NCBI RefSeq assembly: GCF_963678635.1
Contig: NC_087063.1
Coordinates: 52,655,074 to 52,719,073 of the forward strand
DNA length: 64,000 bases
DNA from: Symsagittifera roscoffensis
Taxonomy: Eukaryota > Xenacoelomorpha > Acoela > Convolutidae
Direction of reading: 5' to 3'
Shown here: one piece after another, positions 43,791 to 55,165 of the stretch
Position numbering within the stretch: the stretch's first letter is position 1
Layout of the letters: each line of letters starts with the position of its first letter
Notes under the pieces: model-generated
Databases searched by the model: none
Seen by the model: only the letters and a program-made list of their open reading frames with translations
Told to the model about the DNA's origin: nothing
Position numbers and translations under genes: made by a program

Positions 43791-44299
43791 AGTTGTTTTC
43801 AATAACAACGAAGTAAACGCGCATCAAAATTTTTGTGGCCTAAAAGATGTTGTTTCTTTAAATGTAATTCTTTATAAAAATTCAGTCTCGCATTTCACAA
43901 TCCATTTCACAATTTTTGTTGTAACAATTTTAAATTGTAAAGAGGGATTTGCTTTGTAACAAGGGCTACAAACGTCCTCCTAGCCTAATTGTAGTCCGCA
44001 TACCAATTTTTGTAACAGAATAAAATTTTATTGGTCTAAAATTTAACCGTTGACCCTGGATGTTGAGAGAAGATAAGATTCAATCGAAAATCTGGGCTCA
44101 AACGAAAGCTGCTCTTTCCCACTAGGAAAAGTTATATTAGGCGTGCAAATTACCATTCAGAGAGAAGCAGAGCTGGGCAAATTTGATCTGTGGTGATGAA
44201 ATCGGCGATGATCAGAGTGAGTGAAAAAGTGTGCTTTTGGAAAAACATACGAACCCATCGAACTATGTGTTTTTTGATTTCGTATGCAAACTGTTTTAG

Positions 44300-44490
44300 C
44301 ACTAAGTCAACTAATTCAGTTTACATTCGCACAACTAGATTGTATCACTACAACGACGACGAGGCAGTCGGCGCGACGGACTACCATAAAAAATGCGTTG
44401 GGAGAAGAAGAAAGACGGCGGAGACTAAGACGACGAGCAAGCCGACATCCTGGAACAAACATGAGCCGTGCAGAAATGGGCATGATGTGA
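44300..44490 (+). pseudogene. Basic-region exon, JmjC copy 3
   Basis: Acceptor CTGTTTTAG. The 3' half keeps GEEERRRRLRRR and NMSRAEMGMM, but the 5' half is in another frame than copy 1. Confidence 0.4.
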
Positions 44491-44725
44491 TGACTTCCTG
44501 GTGCAAGCAGGAACCAAAGGAGCCGGATGCGCCGATTTGGTAAAAGCAGGAACAATTGGCGATTTTTTTGTGCACAATGGAGCCAGAGGATGAGGAATAC
44601 GTATTGACCATTTCAATTGTATGTAACAAAACGCCGTGTTTATTTTATATAATTGTTCACCCACTAGTCTGCAAGTAAAGTTGTCCACCCACTAGTCTGT
44701 AATTCAATCAACATCACTGTTTGAG

Positions 44726-45149
44726 CTCTCTATTTCATTGAATGACGGCGAAACCTCCAAGGGAACTGCTCCAGGTACTGTTGATACTACAGTTAGTGCT
44801 CCAGAAGTGACAAGTACTATCAATGAACATACCTCGGAAGTCAACGGCCAGTTGCGCCAGCTGCGCCAATTAGTATGCTATCACTTCCCGAGGTACCGAA
44901 TGGACAGTGTTTGATGCCAGATCCACTTCCTCTCGTACCAGAATTCATTTCAAACTTTCATCTTTTCCAGGTTTCTTTAACCACTTCATATGGTTCACGC
45001 AGATCTGAGGACAGATCAACGACTCCTTTTGGGAAAAGAAAACGCAGAGTTTTGCCGTGGTTTCAGGCAGTTCTTGTACCACTAGTGCCAGACAGACTGA
45101 CTTGTTAACTCTAATTGACTATGGCAAACTAAGAGAGAGACTTTCGCAA
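44726..45149 (+). pseudogene. Ser/Thr/Pro-rich exon, JmjC copy 3
   Basis: Begins LSISLNDGETSKGTAPG in frame with the others. Internal deletions break the frame after about 45 codons. The donor (CAA/GTAAGC) is weakened. Confidence 0.5.
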
Positions 45150-45227
45150 GTAAGCATCTGAATCTCAATTTAGTTTAAGACGGTATAATTAATTTTCGAT
45201 AATCTTTTTCGAGTTTTTGGATAGATC

Positions 45228-45479
45228 ATGCCTGCCTCAAATCTAAAACTGTGCATGCCTGCGGTTGATCTTACCGTTATTTGCCAACAAGGAGCCTTGT
45301 TGGTTCCATCGGCTACGTCCATCAAGGGTTTCAAAAGCCAACTAACAGGGCCTGAGGATAGTTGCCAGTTTAACAGCCTAATGTATGGGGACAAATTAAT
45401 TGACGGAATTTTGAAGGAATACCCCGAGGAACTCAGAGCTAGACGGAACAGCTTAAATGAAAAGACAATCAGTTTGTAA
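45228..45479 (+). CDS. Exon upstream of JmjC domain, copy 3
   Basis: 83 codons open (includes SIKGFKSQLTGPEDSCQFNS). Same segment as 41021-41203 with a longer open N-terminal extension. Confidence 0.35.
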   Translation: MPASNLKLCMPAVDLTVICQQGALLVPSATSIKGFKSQLTGPEDSCQFNSLMYGDKLIDGILKEYPEELRARRNSLNEKTISL

Positions 45480-45554
45480 AGTAAATACACTCCTAGCTAC
45501 CGATTGGTCCAGTTTTCATAGCTCATGTTCAAACTAGCTAGCTCAGTTTTAAGC

Positions 45555-46226
45555 TAGCTGATGTTCAAACTTTGTTCCGATCAATGCCGCAAGTGTTCTG
45601 GAACATCTCTGATGCTGATGCTTCCTTGTCGGCAGCCACAAAATTCTCTGTCCCGTTGTGTCCAAAATTTGTGGTTGGGACACATCCATAATAGGAAGTC
45701 GGAGAAGACAGAAGTACCGATGAAGGAGCCAAGCTACCTGTTGTTGTTTTTCCGGTACATCTCAGATTTACATTTTAGTTAAAGGTTAAACAAAGTGTTG
45801 TGCACAATTTTCTGAAAATCTGTTGCATTTAGTCGGAGGGTGTCAGAAAATTTTTCTGACGGAGCGCCAGGCCCTCGTTATGCCAGCTGTCATGATACAC
45901 ATGGTTGAAATGCACTCAGATTCAGTGGCTCTGGGTGTCAAATTCATCGATCGTGGACACCTTCTGACGAATGCCAGAGGTTTCCTACACGAGCGGAAAG
46001 ACGAAGAGCTCTTCAGCAGCTGCTACCCTGCTTTTCCGATGTTGGCTCTGAATGAGCTTATGGTGCATCTGTGGTTAGTATCAACGATTAAACTGTTACA
46101 TTTCGTCGAAATAAATAAAAATAGAAAAAAAAACAATTTTATAGCACCAGAGACACGATATAGACGCAAGAATTAGAAGATCTGAAAGAGGTCTGGAGAT
46201 TTCTGAAGGCGCACGACAAAGCCTAA
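45555..46226 (+). pseudogene. JmjC domain exons, copy 3
   Basis: First-half exon (about 45555-45770) is frameshifted and lacks H-x-D. Second-half exon 45833-46073 shares the 5' deletion of copy 2, keeps an open frame, and has Asp at the distal iron-ligand position (GVKFIDRG). The tail exon 46145-46226 has a TAG in ATATAGACG. Clearly dead as an enzyme. Confidence 0.6.
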
Positions 46227-46763
46227 GCTAACCAACTTGCCAGGATTATTTGGTAAGTAATTTTGGCCAAATTTCATCCCACATATTGAAATACCTACTT
46301 CCGCGTACCCAAAAACGCACCCAGTTTAGTCGCTTATATTGAAAAACTCAATTGATCCAAAAATTGAGTTTCGTCATCCAGTATACTGAAATGCTCAACT
46401 GATCCCAAAAACTGACGATCACTCATTTTAATGTCTCAAGCAAAACTTTGATAATTTTGTGTTTTAAGCCAAGAACTAAGGAAATGCTGGCAATTAAAGA
46501 AGCGATGGACAGTCTCTTCCAACACCATCGTGGGTCATGCGAAGCATTGCCAGTAGGATTATTGCCCGCTTCAATATCAGGCAAAAAAAACATGAAGATT
46601 TTCTGAATTTTTGTGTACAGTTTTTTCGTTTTTTCATCGAATGTGTACAAAATGTCTAGATTTATTAATTGACATTTTGAAACAGTTTTTTCTAGCAACT
46701 GTAATTTGTGATCCTAATTTTTATCATGCAGTCTGAGGAACTAACTGAATTAGTAAATTTCAG

Positions 46764-47233
46764 AAAACTTGGAATCATCATCATTTGTTTATGAAATGTC
46801 AGAAATTGTAAGCGCTCCTATTAATCATGAAACTCAAGAAATGTGCCCGATCTTTTGCAAAGAGGGAATGTGTCAGATTCATGAGGGTGAGGCGGCGCAT
46901 AAGCTAGGTTTCGCTTGCTTGCGAAAAGTGGCGGATGAGTTTAATGCAAAGTTACCCTTTTGTCGGCATGACTTGGAGCCACACAGTCGCTTCATACACT
47001 TGGTAACTATTGCTTTTGACCTTGTTTATTGTTAAACTAACTAAAACTGGTGCCATATGTGAACAACCCTTCTTTCCACTTTTGACCAGTAATTTGAACC
47101 TTCCCAATGTAAACCACAGGAAAACATCCAAACCTTCCTCCATATCAATTATCTTTTAACTTTGCTTGGTTCCTCTGACGATGACACGGCAGAAGAAGAT
47201 GAGGAGTATAGGTCTCGGACGAGATGGAGGTAG
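46764..47233 (+). CDS. Two-exon 3' end of an unknown gene with acidic C-terminus
   Basis: Exon 46764-47002 (acceptor ATTTCAG, donor TTG/GTAACT) and exon 47120-47233 (acceptor AACCACAG) join in phase 0. The first encodes a Cys/His-containing segment (EMCPIFCKEGMCQIHEGEAA, later FCRHDLEPHSRFIHL) that could bind zinc. The second encodes LLGSSDDDTAEEDEEYRSRT and ends in TAG. Past that stop another frame continues with SSSSDEDDST. It is the only copy with both exons intact. Probably contiguous with the segment at 46469-46605. No family recognised. Confidence 0.5.
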
Positions 47234-47560
47234 AGACCGAGCAGCTCAGGAATTTCTCTGGCTTTGATCTGTCCTCGAGCAGTGACGAGGATGATAGCAC
47301 TTCCTTGGCTGCATTTGCGTTTGCACGCTATCATTTGGGATGGCCGTATCGACTCCTCGAGCGAAGACGATGACCCTCTGCCCTATAATTGGGCAAGCGG
47401 GCGGGGTGGGAGTCGCTGACGAGCAGCGAATCTGCTAATCTGCCAGGCCGGATACAAGACCGCGGTCGAGGACCAATGGGTCATCCCAGCCTGGGGTCGG
47501 ATTATCCTCGTAAAGGTTCAAAATCTCAAAATATATTACAATAAAAGTTTATGACTAGTT
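47234..47560. other. GC-richer downstream flank
   Basis: Richer in G+C than its surroundings, with coding-like acidic serine runs up to about 47370. After that no ORF and no recognised repeat until the TATGCC array. Confidence 0.3.
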
Positions 47561-49680
47561 TATTAGTGAAAATTTTTTTTACTGCAAAGGCCGTCGCAGT
47601 ATGCCGTATATGCCTACCCACAATCCCTATATGTCTACCCACAGTATCCTACACAAAGTCCCTCACTTATCAGTAAGTTTCAAAACCTAAAATCTCAAAA
47701 AATAATACTAAACGAATTTATGACTAGTTAGTTAGAAAACAGTTTTTTTAGTATGCATACACACAGTATGCCTGACAGCATGCCTCAAAGTATACCTACA
47801 CAGTATGCTTTCGTATGCCTACACACACTAACCTACACACAGTATCCTACACACAGTATCCTATATCAATCAGTAATCCTTTGTCACATTTCAATAAGTT
47901 TCAAAATCTCAAATCTCAAAAAATAATACTAAAATATTTTATTACTAGTTTGTTAGAAGTTTTTTTTAGAATGCCTACACAGTATGCTTTAGAGTATACC
48001 ACACAGTATGCTCACACAGTATGCCTCAGTATGCCTACACACAGTACCCTACACACAGACCCTCACTTATCAGTAAGTTTCAAAATCTCAAATCTCAAAA
48101 AAGAAAACTTAAACATTTTACGACTACTTTAGAAAAATTTTGCTTAAAGTGGGCATTTAAAAAAAATTCTAACAAACTAGTCATAAAGTATTTTAGTATT
48201 ATATTTTGAGATTTGAGATTTTGAAACTGACTGATAAGCGAGGGTCTGTGTGTAGGAAATTGTGTGTAGGTATACTGAGGCAAACTGTATAGGCATACTG
48301 TGTGGTATACTCTGATGCATAATGAGTTGGCATACTGGATGTAGGCATTCTAAAAAAAAATTCCAAAAAACTAGTCATAAAATATTTTAGTATTACTTTT
48401 TGAGATTTGAGATTTTGAAACTTATTGAAATATGATATAGGATTACTTATTGAAATAGGATACTCTGTGTAGGATACTGTGTGTAGGATAGTGTGTGTAG
48501 GCATACGAAAGCATACTGTGTAGGTATACTTTGAGGCATGCTGTGAGGCATACTGTGTGTAGGCATACTAAAAAAGACTCTTTTCTAACGAACTAGTCAT
48601 AATTCCTTTTAGTTTTTTTTTGAGATATGAGGTTTTGAAACTTACTGATAAGCGAGGAACTGTGTGTAGGATTCTGTGGGTAGGCATATAGGGACTGTGG
48701 GTAGGCATATACGGCATACTGCGACAAATCTCAAAATATAAAACTAAAAATATTTTTTATGACTAGCTTGTTAGAAAATTTTTTTAGGTTGCCTACACAG
48801 TATGCTTCAGAGTATACCACACAGTATGCCTAAACAGTATGCCTCAGTATGCCTACACACAGTATCCTACACACAAACCCTCACTTATCAGTAAGTTTCA
48901 AAATCTCAAATCTCAAAACATAATACTAAAATATTTTATGACTAGTTTGTTAGAAAACTTTTTTTTAAATGCCCACAGACAGTATGCCCACACAGTTTGC
49001 CTCAGAGTATACCTCACAGTTTGCCTATACAGTATGCCTCACTATGCCTACACACATTATCCTACACACAGTATCCTACACACAGACCCTCACTTATCAG
49101 CAATTTTTAAAATCTCAAATCTCAAAATATTTTACTGAAATATTTTATGAGTAGTTTGTTGTAATATTGTTTTTTTTTCTTTAGTATGCCTACACACAAA
49201 ATGCCTAAACAGTATTAAATTATGAGATTCGAGATTTTCAAACTTATTGATATGTGAGGGCCTGTGTGTAGGATACTGTGTGTAGGCATACTGAGGCATA
49301 CTGTATACAAATCTCAAAATATAAAACTAAACTATATTGTCACTAGTTTGTTAGAAATTGTTTTTAGAATGCCTACACTTATTATGCCTACACAGCATGT
49401 CTCACAGTATACTTCACAGTATGCCTACATAGTATGCCTTCGTATGCCTACACACAGTATCCTACCCACAGTATCCTACAACAGGCGCTCACATATCACT
49501 AAATTTCAAAATCTCAAATCTCAAAAAATAGTACAAAAAATATTTTATGAACAACTTGTTAGGAAATTTTTTTAGTACAATTACACACATTATGCCTACA
49601 CACCATGCCTCACATTATGCCTCACAGTATGCCTACACAGTATGCCTCAGAATGCCTACGCTCATTCTCGGGCGCCTCGT
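47560..49680. repeat. TATGCCTACACACAG minisatellite, mirrored blocks
   Basis: Composite repeat of about 200 bp. Runs of TATGCCTACACACAG, TATGCCTCACAG and CAGTATCC are followed by CCTCACTTATCAGTAAG, then AAATCTCAAATCTCAAAA, TATTTTATGACTAGTTTGTTAG. Forward blocks: 47590-48150, 48740-49190, 49330-49660. Reverse-complement blocks: 48165-48720 and 49205-49310. The forward/reverse junction near 48155 is a large near-palindrome. The overlapping ORFs (MPTHTNLHT..., MPQYAYTQ...) are translations of the repeat. Confidence 0.9.
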
Positions 49681-49699
49681 CAGTATTTGCCGGTCCTAC

Positions 49700-50117
49700 C
49701 CTCACAGATCCGTAAAGCAAGTCGAATCCTCACTTATCAGTCTTATCAGCCCACTTGTCTAATGCTTACCCGCTTATCAGTAAAGCAAGTTTACGAAAAA
49801 ACTGTAGCTAGTTATCCTATTGTGCCAAAACTGCCTTCAAAAAAGAAATTCTTACTGTGTTTCCTGATGTCAAATCACTATATTGGTGGGCATATCACTT
49901 TAATTGTTTAGTTTTCGTAGTTAGTGGAATTAAAGTTCTCAAGTATGTTTTTTCATATGGGAAAATTGTTTAATTTTTGTAGATAGTGGAACTAAAACTC
50001 CCAAGTAATTTTTTTCAAAATGTGGTGGTCTTCTCCCTGCTTAAAAAATATAGAAAAGTATCTTCAATCCTCACTTTATTAACTCACTGTTCATACCTCT
50101 TATTCCCTTGTATAATT
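49700..50117. other. 5' flank of Artemis-like copy 1
   Basis: The phrase TTGTTTAnTTTTnGTAGnTAGTGGAA occurs twice (49900 and 49968). An open frame runs from 49986 into the gene but lacks an ATG before 50118. Confidence 0.4.
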
Positions 50118-51014
50118 ATGTCAGAATTAGCCGGTCCAATATCAGATTTTTCTGGGGTTTCAATTGATCACTACAATGATGAGAACCTCAAATCTACGGT
50201 TGATTTTCTTTCGCACTGTCATACAGATCACATGGCGGGCCTTAATGAGCCTGAGCTCTTCGAAAAGTTAAAACACTATAACTTTAAAGTTTTTTGTAAT
50301 AAAACTTCCGCTGCTTTGTTGAGTGCCTTACCGCTTTATCTTCCTTTAACTCCATATATAAAACAACTGGATTCAGATAATGAGAAAACATTGAAAGTTT
50401 CATCGGAATGTGACGTGACTCATGGCTTAACTGTCACTTTTGTTCCTGCAGGTCACTGTCCAGGCTCAGTAATGTTCTTACTAGATTTTAATGAAAAATC
50501 TGTCCTTTTTACTGGCAATTTCAGATGACAAGTTGGTATTACACCATTCGTTTGTCCGGAAAAAGATTTATTTTAAATACGCTCAAACGTCAGAATCCAA
50601 ACACGTCAAACAATGCGAGCACAAAGATGTGGAAAGAGAAAAGTTAATTCAATAAGAGAGGTAAACGCAAACTTTATCTGGAGAATATTTCAACAAACAC
50701 ATCAGTCTACGAATACCATAGTGAGCCATTGAGACAACAGAGACGCTTTGTCGAAGGTGGAGTTTTCGAGGGGAAGAATTCAGAAACAGTCGAAACAGCC
50801 GAGGAGACAATTATTTCAACAAACAACCAGACTACGAAAATCATAGTGAGCCACTGAGACAACAAAGACGCTTTGTCGGAGGTGGATATTTGGAGGGAAA
50901 AGATTCAGAAGCAGCCGAAACAGCCAAAAAAAGAACAGAAAAATTGATCAATTGCTCAACAATATTTGAAAACAATATTTTACTTTTTGTACTGTGTTTT
51001 TTACCGCTTGTATA
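50118..51014 (+). pseudogene. DCLRE1C-like: Artemis (DCLRE1C/SNM1C)-like nuclease, copy 1, broken
   Basis: The ATG at 50118 fits the Artemis N-terminus; the longer open frame upstream has no ATG. The 136-residue frame has metallo-beta-lactamase motif 2 (SHCHTDHMAGL, H-x-H-x-D-H) and motif 3 ([12 protein letters not shown]). It ends FTGNFR followed by TGA, where family members have TGDFRL. Thus the motif 4 metal-binding Asp is Asn and the next Leu codon is TGA. About 545 bp of beta-CASP coding is then deleted. The C-terminal tail (50590-50960) has a duplicated YHSEPLRQQRRFV motif. AATAAA occurs at 51032. Artemis is the hairpin-opening nuclease of non-homologous end joining. This copy cannot make it. 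Confidence 0.75.
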
Positions 51015-51119
51015 ATTTTTTTTTCAGTTTTAATAAAAAGAGGATATTTTAATCCAGTTTACAGAAGACGTTCCAATTCAGTTTCAATAAAAATTAATCG
51101 AGTCGTCCTTTCTCTCGTC

Positions 51120-51290
51120 TCAAATACTGAACCATCTCATCTCAGATACTGGAGAGTGCAATGAACCAACTGAACCATCTCATCTAAAACACTGACAAAG
51201 ATTGTTTAACAAACTGATTCATAGCATCTCAAATACTGATAGTAACTTAGCTGCCCCATTTCAAACATGAACTGCCATTTCAAACCCTGA
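51120..51290. repeat. CATCTCAnATACTGA repeat
   Basis: Tandem phrases CTCAAATACTGAACCATCTC and relatives. Matching block in copy 2 at 55255-55445. It shares the CAAATACTGA core with the repeat at 33780-34400. Confidence 0.5.
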
Positions 51291-51529
51291 ACTGTAATGA
51301 CTTTCGTAGATTGTTTTTCCCAATCCCAAAATCATCTGATCATCCGATAAAGACAAAGAAAGATTTGAAATCCGCTTTAATAACCAATGTTTCAAGATTC
51401 GTTTGTGGGTTCCGCTGACAAATGGATAAGTCCTTGCTTTCAAATTGCGCGTTGCTATAGATAATAAATCAAATTTTCCACCTCCAGCTTTTAATTGTAC
51501 ATGCCAGTTCAGTGAGAAACAAAAACGCG

Positions 51530-51810
51530 GAATCCACTCACAGTTTGCGGAATCCGCTTACCTTTACGGAATCAGCTTGCAAATTTTGCGGATTCCACTT
51601 TCATTTGCGGATTCCACTTATATTTTGCGGATTCCACCTACCTTTTGCGTAATCTGAATACAGTTGCGGCATCCAGAACAACTAGCTATTTTTAGTGGTT
51701 GCGGAATCTGCAACAAAACAAATGAGCCAACAAACGTTACAGGTATTTGTACGCGGAATCAACTGAAATTTTGTTAGTGGAATCCACTTACATTTTGAGC
51801 AAATTTATAG
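51530..51810. repeat. TTGCGGATTCCACTT minisatellite
   Basis: About ten units of TTTGCGGATTCCACTTACA. It is the same family as 13225-13615 but in reverse orientation. Absent from Artemis copy 2. Confidence 0.75.
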
Positions 51811-51939
51811 AATTGTCTCTAGAATCAAGCAACATACAGACACAGAATTGTGCGCCTACCCAGTGCACCGTTTGGCCAAGTAGAATGGGAATCGAATATT
51901 GCTAATCTCTCAATAACCTCGCATCACATTGGATATTTT

Positions 51940-52240
51940 CAGACAACCACGAACAAAAACTGTTTTTTTTTTCAAAATTTGCGGACCGAGGCAAGGTTTT
52001 TGCCACCAGTGCGACCGAAGCATAGTTAACCGTGACCGGCGCGACCAACGGAAAATTAACCGCGACCTGCGCGATTGAAGGAAAAATGGTCGCGAGGGTC
52101 AAAAAACTAGTCGCAGTGGTCGAAAAAGTAGTAACGCTGGTCAAAAATGAGTCGCGACATGAGCAAAAAAGTGGGTTGAAAATTTTTTCTGGTCGTGCTG
52201 ATTGTTGTTATTTTTTTCGGTCACGTCGGTCGCAGTTAAC
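51940..52240. repeat. CGACTAATTTTT-family repeat, one arm
   Basis: Resembles the left half of the 12150-13205 palindrome (GCGGACCGAGGCAAG ... AGTTAACCGCGACC ... GTCGCGAGGGTCAAAAAACTAG). Confidence 0.6.
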
Positions 52241-52679
52241 TTTGACTAATTCTAGGTGGCATCGAAATTCTTGCTCCAATTTTTGTTTCCATTTTTTTTA
52301 TTCAGTCGCAAAACGAACTCTTTGTACTCAGAAAAAACATTTAGCAAAAAAAAATTTTGTGCATAACGTAGTCCTGGACACAAATATTGACTTTTTTCCG
52401 TATATCAAGAAAAATTTTTGCTCAAAAACCCCCATTTATTTTTAGTATGGCATGTTTTTGTGTGCCTTGATCAAGGCAAAATCAATTAAAATTCAATTTT
52501 TTAAAATCACTTTTAAAAATATTTGCCAAGTTTTAAAAATTTAGACTTTCATCATTTGATTTTTTCAAATCAGGCTGTTTCCGAGCGTTGCAAAAGCGCG
52601 ACGCTCAATTATTTTGCTGACTCTGCTTTTGAGTAACCAAGGTCATTGGCACTCGTGTTCGGTTACAAACACAGCCTAA

Positions 52680-53290
52680 AAACTACACACCTTATCCTAC
52701 ACACATTATCCTACAAACAGTGTCCTACACACAGACCCTCACTTATCAGCTATTTTTAAAATCTCAAATCTCAAATTAAAATACTGAAATATTTTATGAG
52801 TGGTTTGTTGGAAAATTGTTTTTTTAGTATGCCTAAACAGTATTAAATTTTGAAAATTGAGGTTTTGAAACTTATTGATATGTGAGGGTCTGTGTGTAGG
52901 ATACTGTGTGTAGGCATACTGAGGCATACTGTATACAAATCTCAAAATATAAAACTAAATTATTTTGTCACTTGTTAGTTAGAATTTTTTTTTAGAATGC
53001 CTACACACATTATGCCTACACAGTATGCCTCACAGTATACTTCACAGTATGCCTACATAGTATGCCTTCGTATGCCTACACACAGTATCCTACCCACAGT
53101 ATCCAACACACAGGCGCTCACATATCACTAAATTTCAAAATCTCAAATCTCAAAATCTAGTACTAAAATATTTTATGAATAGCTTGTTAGGAAATTGATT
53201 TTTTTAGTATGTCTACACAGTATGCCTCACAGTATGCCTCACAGTATGCCTACACAGTATGCCTCAGAATGCCTACACACAGTATCGGGC
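52680..53290. repeat. Second TATGCC minisatellite block
   Basis: Same composite repeat, forward at 52680-52790 and 52990-53290 with a reverse block at 52830-52940. It parallels 49050-49680, so it was carried in the duplication that also copied the Artemis-like pseudogene. Confidence 0.9.
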
Positions 53291-53736
53291 GGCACGTCAT
53301 CATTTGCCCTTCCTACCCTCACATATCCTTAAAGCAAGTCGAATCCTTACTTATCAGTCTAATCTGCCCACTTGTCTAATGCTTACTCACTTATCAGAGA
53401 AACAAGTTTACTAAAAAACTGTAGTTATTTATTCTATTGTGCCAAGACTGCCTTCGCAAAATGAAATTCTTATTGTGCGTCCTGATGTCAAATCACTATA
53501 TTGGTGGGCATATCACTTAAATTGTTTAGTTTTCGTAGTTAGTGGAATAAAAATTCTCAAGTATGTTTTTTTCATTTGGGAAAATTGTTTAATTTTTGTA
53601 GATAGTGGAACTAAAACTCCCAAGTATTTTATTCAAAATGTGGTGGTCTTCTCCTTTCTTAAAAAATAAAGAAAAATATCTTCAATCCTCATTTTTAATA
53701 ACTCACTGTTCATACCTCCTTTTCCCTTCTATAATT

Positions 53737-55165
53737 ATGTCAGAATTTGCCCGTCCAATATCAGAATTTTCTGACGTTTCAATTGATCACTACAATGATG
53801 AGAACCTCAAATCTACGGTTGATTTTCTTTTGCACTGTCATACAGATCACACGGCGGGCCTTAATGAGCCTGAGCTCTTCGAAAAGTTAAAACACTATTA
53901 CTTTAAAATTTTTTGAAATAAAGTTTCAGCTGCTTTGCCGCTTTACATTCATTTAACTCCATTTTTAAAACGATTGGATTTAGATAATGAGAAAACATTG
54001 AAAGTTTCATCGGAAGTGTAAGAGACTCAATAGCTTAACTGTCACTTTTGTTCCTGCAGGTCACTGTCCAGGTTCAGAAATGTTCTTACTAGATTCTAAT
54101 GAAAAATCTGTCCTTTTTACTGGCGGTTTTAGATGACAAGTTGGTCATACGAAGAGAATAAAACAACTTTTTAAAAATTTACAAGAAGTTTTTGTTCACA
54201 GTTTAGATACTAGTTACATCGACACGACGTTTTGCAAAACAGATTCCAATTTCAAACCTTGGCTCTGTTCATTTCAAAATAATGTGGTCCATTCTTGTAA
54301 CAAAACTCGCTACGGTTATGAATTTTTGATGGAAGAGCTTGCACTTAATTTCAACACTTAAGTTCACGTTTCATTATGTCAGTATCAACTACACAAATTT
54401 GTTCGGTCAATTCAGAATTGGCTCAACTTAGATGGCGAAAGTACCAAAGACCATGTCTGCAAGCCGTCTGCGTCTGCGAACTTGAAACTGCCTTGCAAGA
54501 CGGGCAGCTCAAGTTCAGAAGTGCATACAATCATTCCAACCGCGATGTTTATCACTAAAAACGAAATAATGCCTGGGAGATTGGTTAAAGAAGTGTCTGA
54601 GAGAATCATTCGGTGATGTTATTCTTTGCACTCTCCAGCTGACAAAATAACTGATTTCCTTTCGAGTCTGCAGTTCGAAAATATTACACCTTTCGTTTGT
54701 CCGGAAAATTATTTACTTTGAATACGCTCAAACATCAGAATCCAAATACGTCAAACAATGCGAGCACAAAGATGTGGAAAGAGAAAAGTTATTTCAATAA
54801 GAGAGGTAAACGCAAACTTTATCTGGAGAATTTTTCAACAAACACATCAGTCTACGAATACCATAGTGAGCCATTGAGACAACAGAGACGCTTTGTCGAA
54901 GGTGGAGTTTTCGAGGGAAAGAATCCAGAAACAGTCGAAACAGCCGAGGAGACAATTATTTCAACAAACAACCAGACTACGAAAATCATAGTGAGCCACT
55001 GAGACAACAAAGACGCTTTGTCGGAGGTGGATATTTGGAGGGAAAAGATTCGGAAGCAGCCGAAACAGCCAAAAAAAGAACAGAAAAATTGATCAATTGC
55101 TCAACAATATTCAAAAAAATATATTTTATTTTTTGTACTGTGTTTTTTACCGCTTGTATAAATTT
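53737..55165 (+). pseudogene. DCLRE1C-like: Artemis (DCLRE1C/SNM1C)-like nuclease, copy 2, longer but broken
   Basis: Same start (53737) and motif 2 (LHCHTDHTAGL). Stop after FKIF (TGA), and further damage before motif 3 (PAGHCPGS), which is retained. Motif 4 reads TGGFR then the same TGA as copy 1. The frame continues with HTKRIKQLF and DTSYIDTTFC, matching the family's VYLDTTFCDP, then NKTRYGYEFLMEELAL (family KAAYGYEYLF), and the beta-CASP end YSLHSPADKITDFLSSL (family FSFHSSYSEIKDFLSYL). A TAA lies after NFNT. It has the most complete domain set in the window but at least four disabling changes. Confidence 0.75.

Larger units (their letters stand above)
49050..52679. repeat. Artemis-bearing tandem duplication, copy 1
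   Basis: Direct copy of 52680-57060. It lacks about 545 bp of the nuclease region (present as 54140-54690) and about 750 bp corresponding to 55860-56590. It has its own GCGGATTCC array (51530-51810). Confidence 0.85.

Noticed and set aside
47815-49575. Many His/Tyr/Thr/Pro-rich ORFs on both strands (MPTHT..., MPQYAY...)
   Set aside because: They are translations of the TATGCCTACACACAG minisatellite. The unit stays open in several frames on both strands and there is no splice or codon evidence.
47590-49660. CRISPR-like array
   Set aside because: Units vary in length and internal order, spacers are not unique, orientation switches, and the context is an animal genome. It is a composite minisatellite.
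49986-50117. N-terminal extension of the Artemis-like protein (starting at GTG)
   Set aside because: No ATG. Family N-termini align from the ATG at 50118, and the upstream stretch resembles AT-rich leader DNA.
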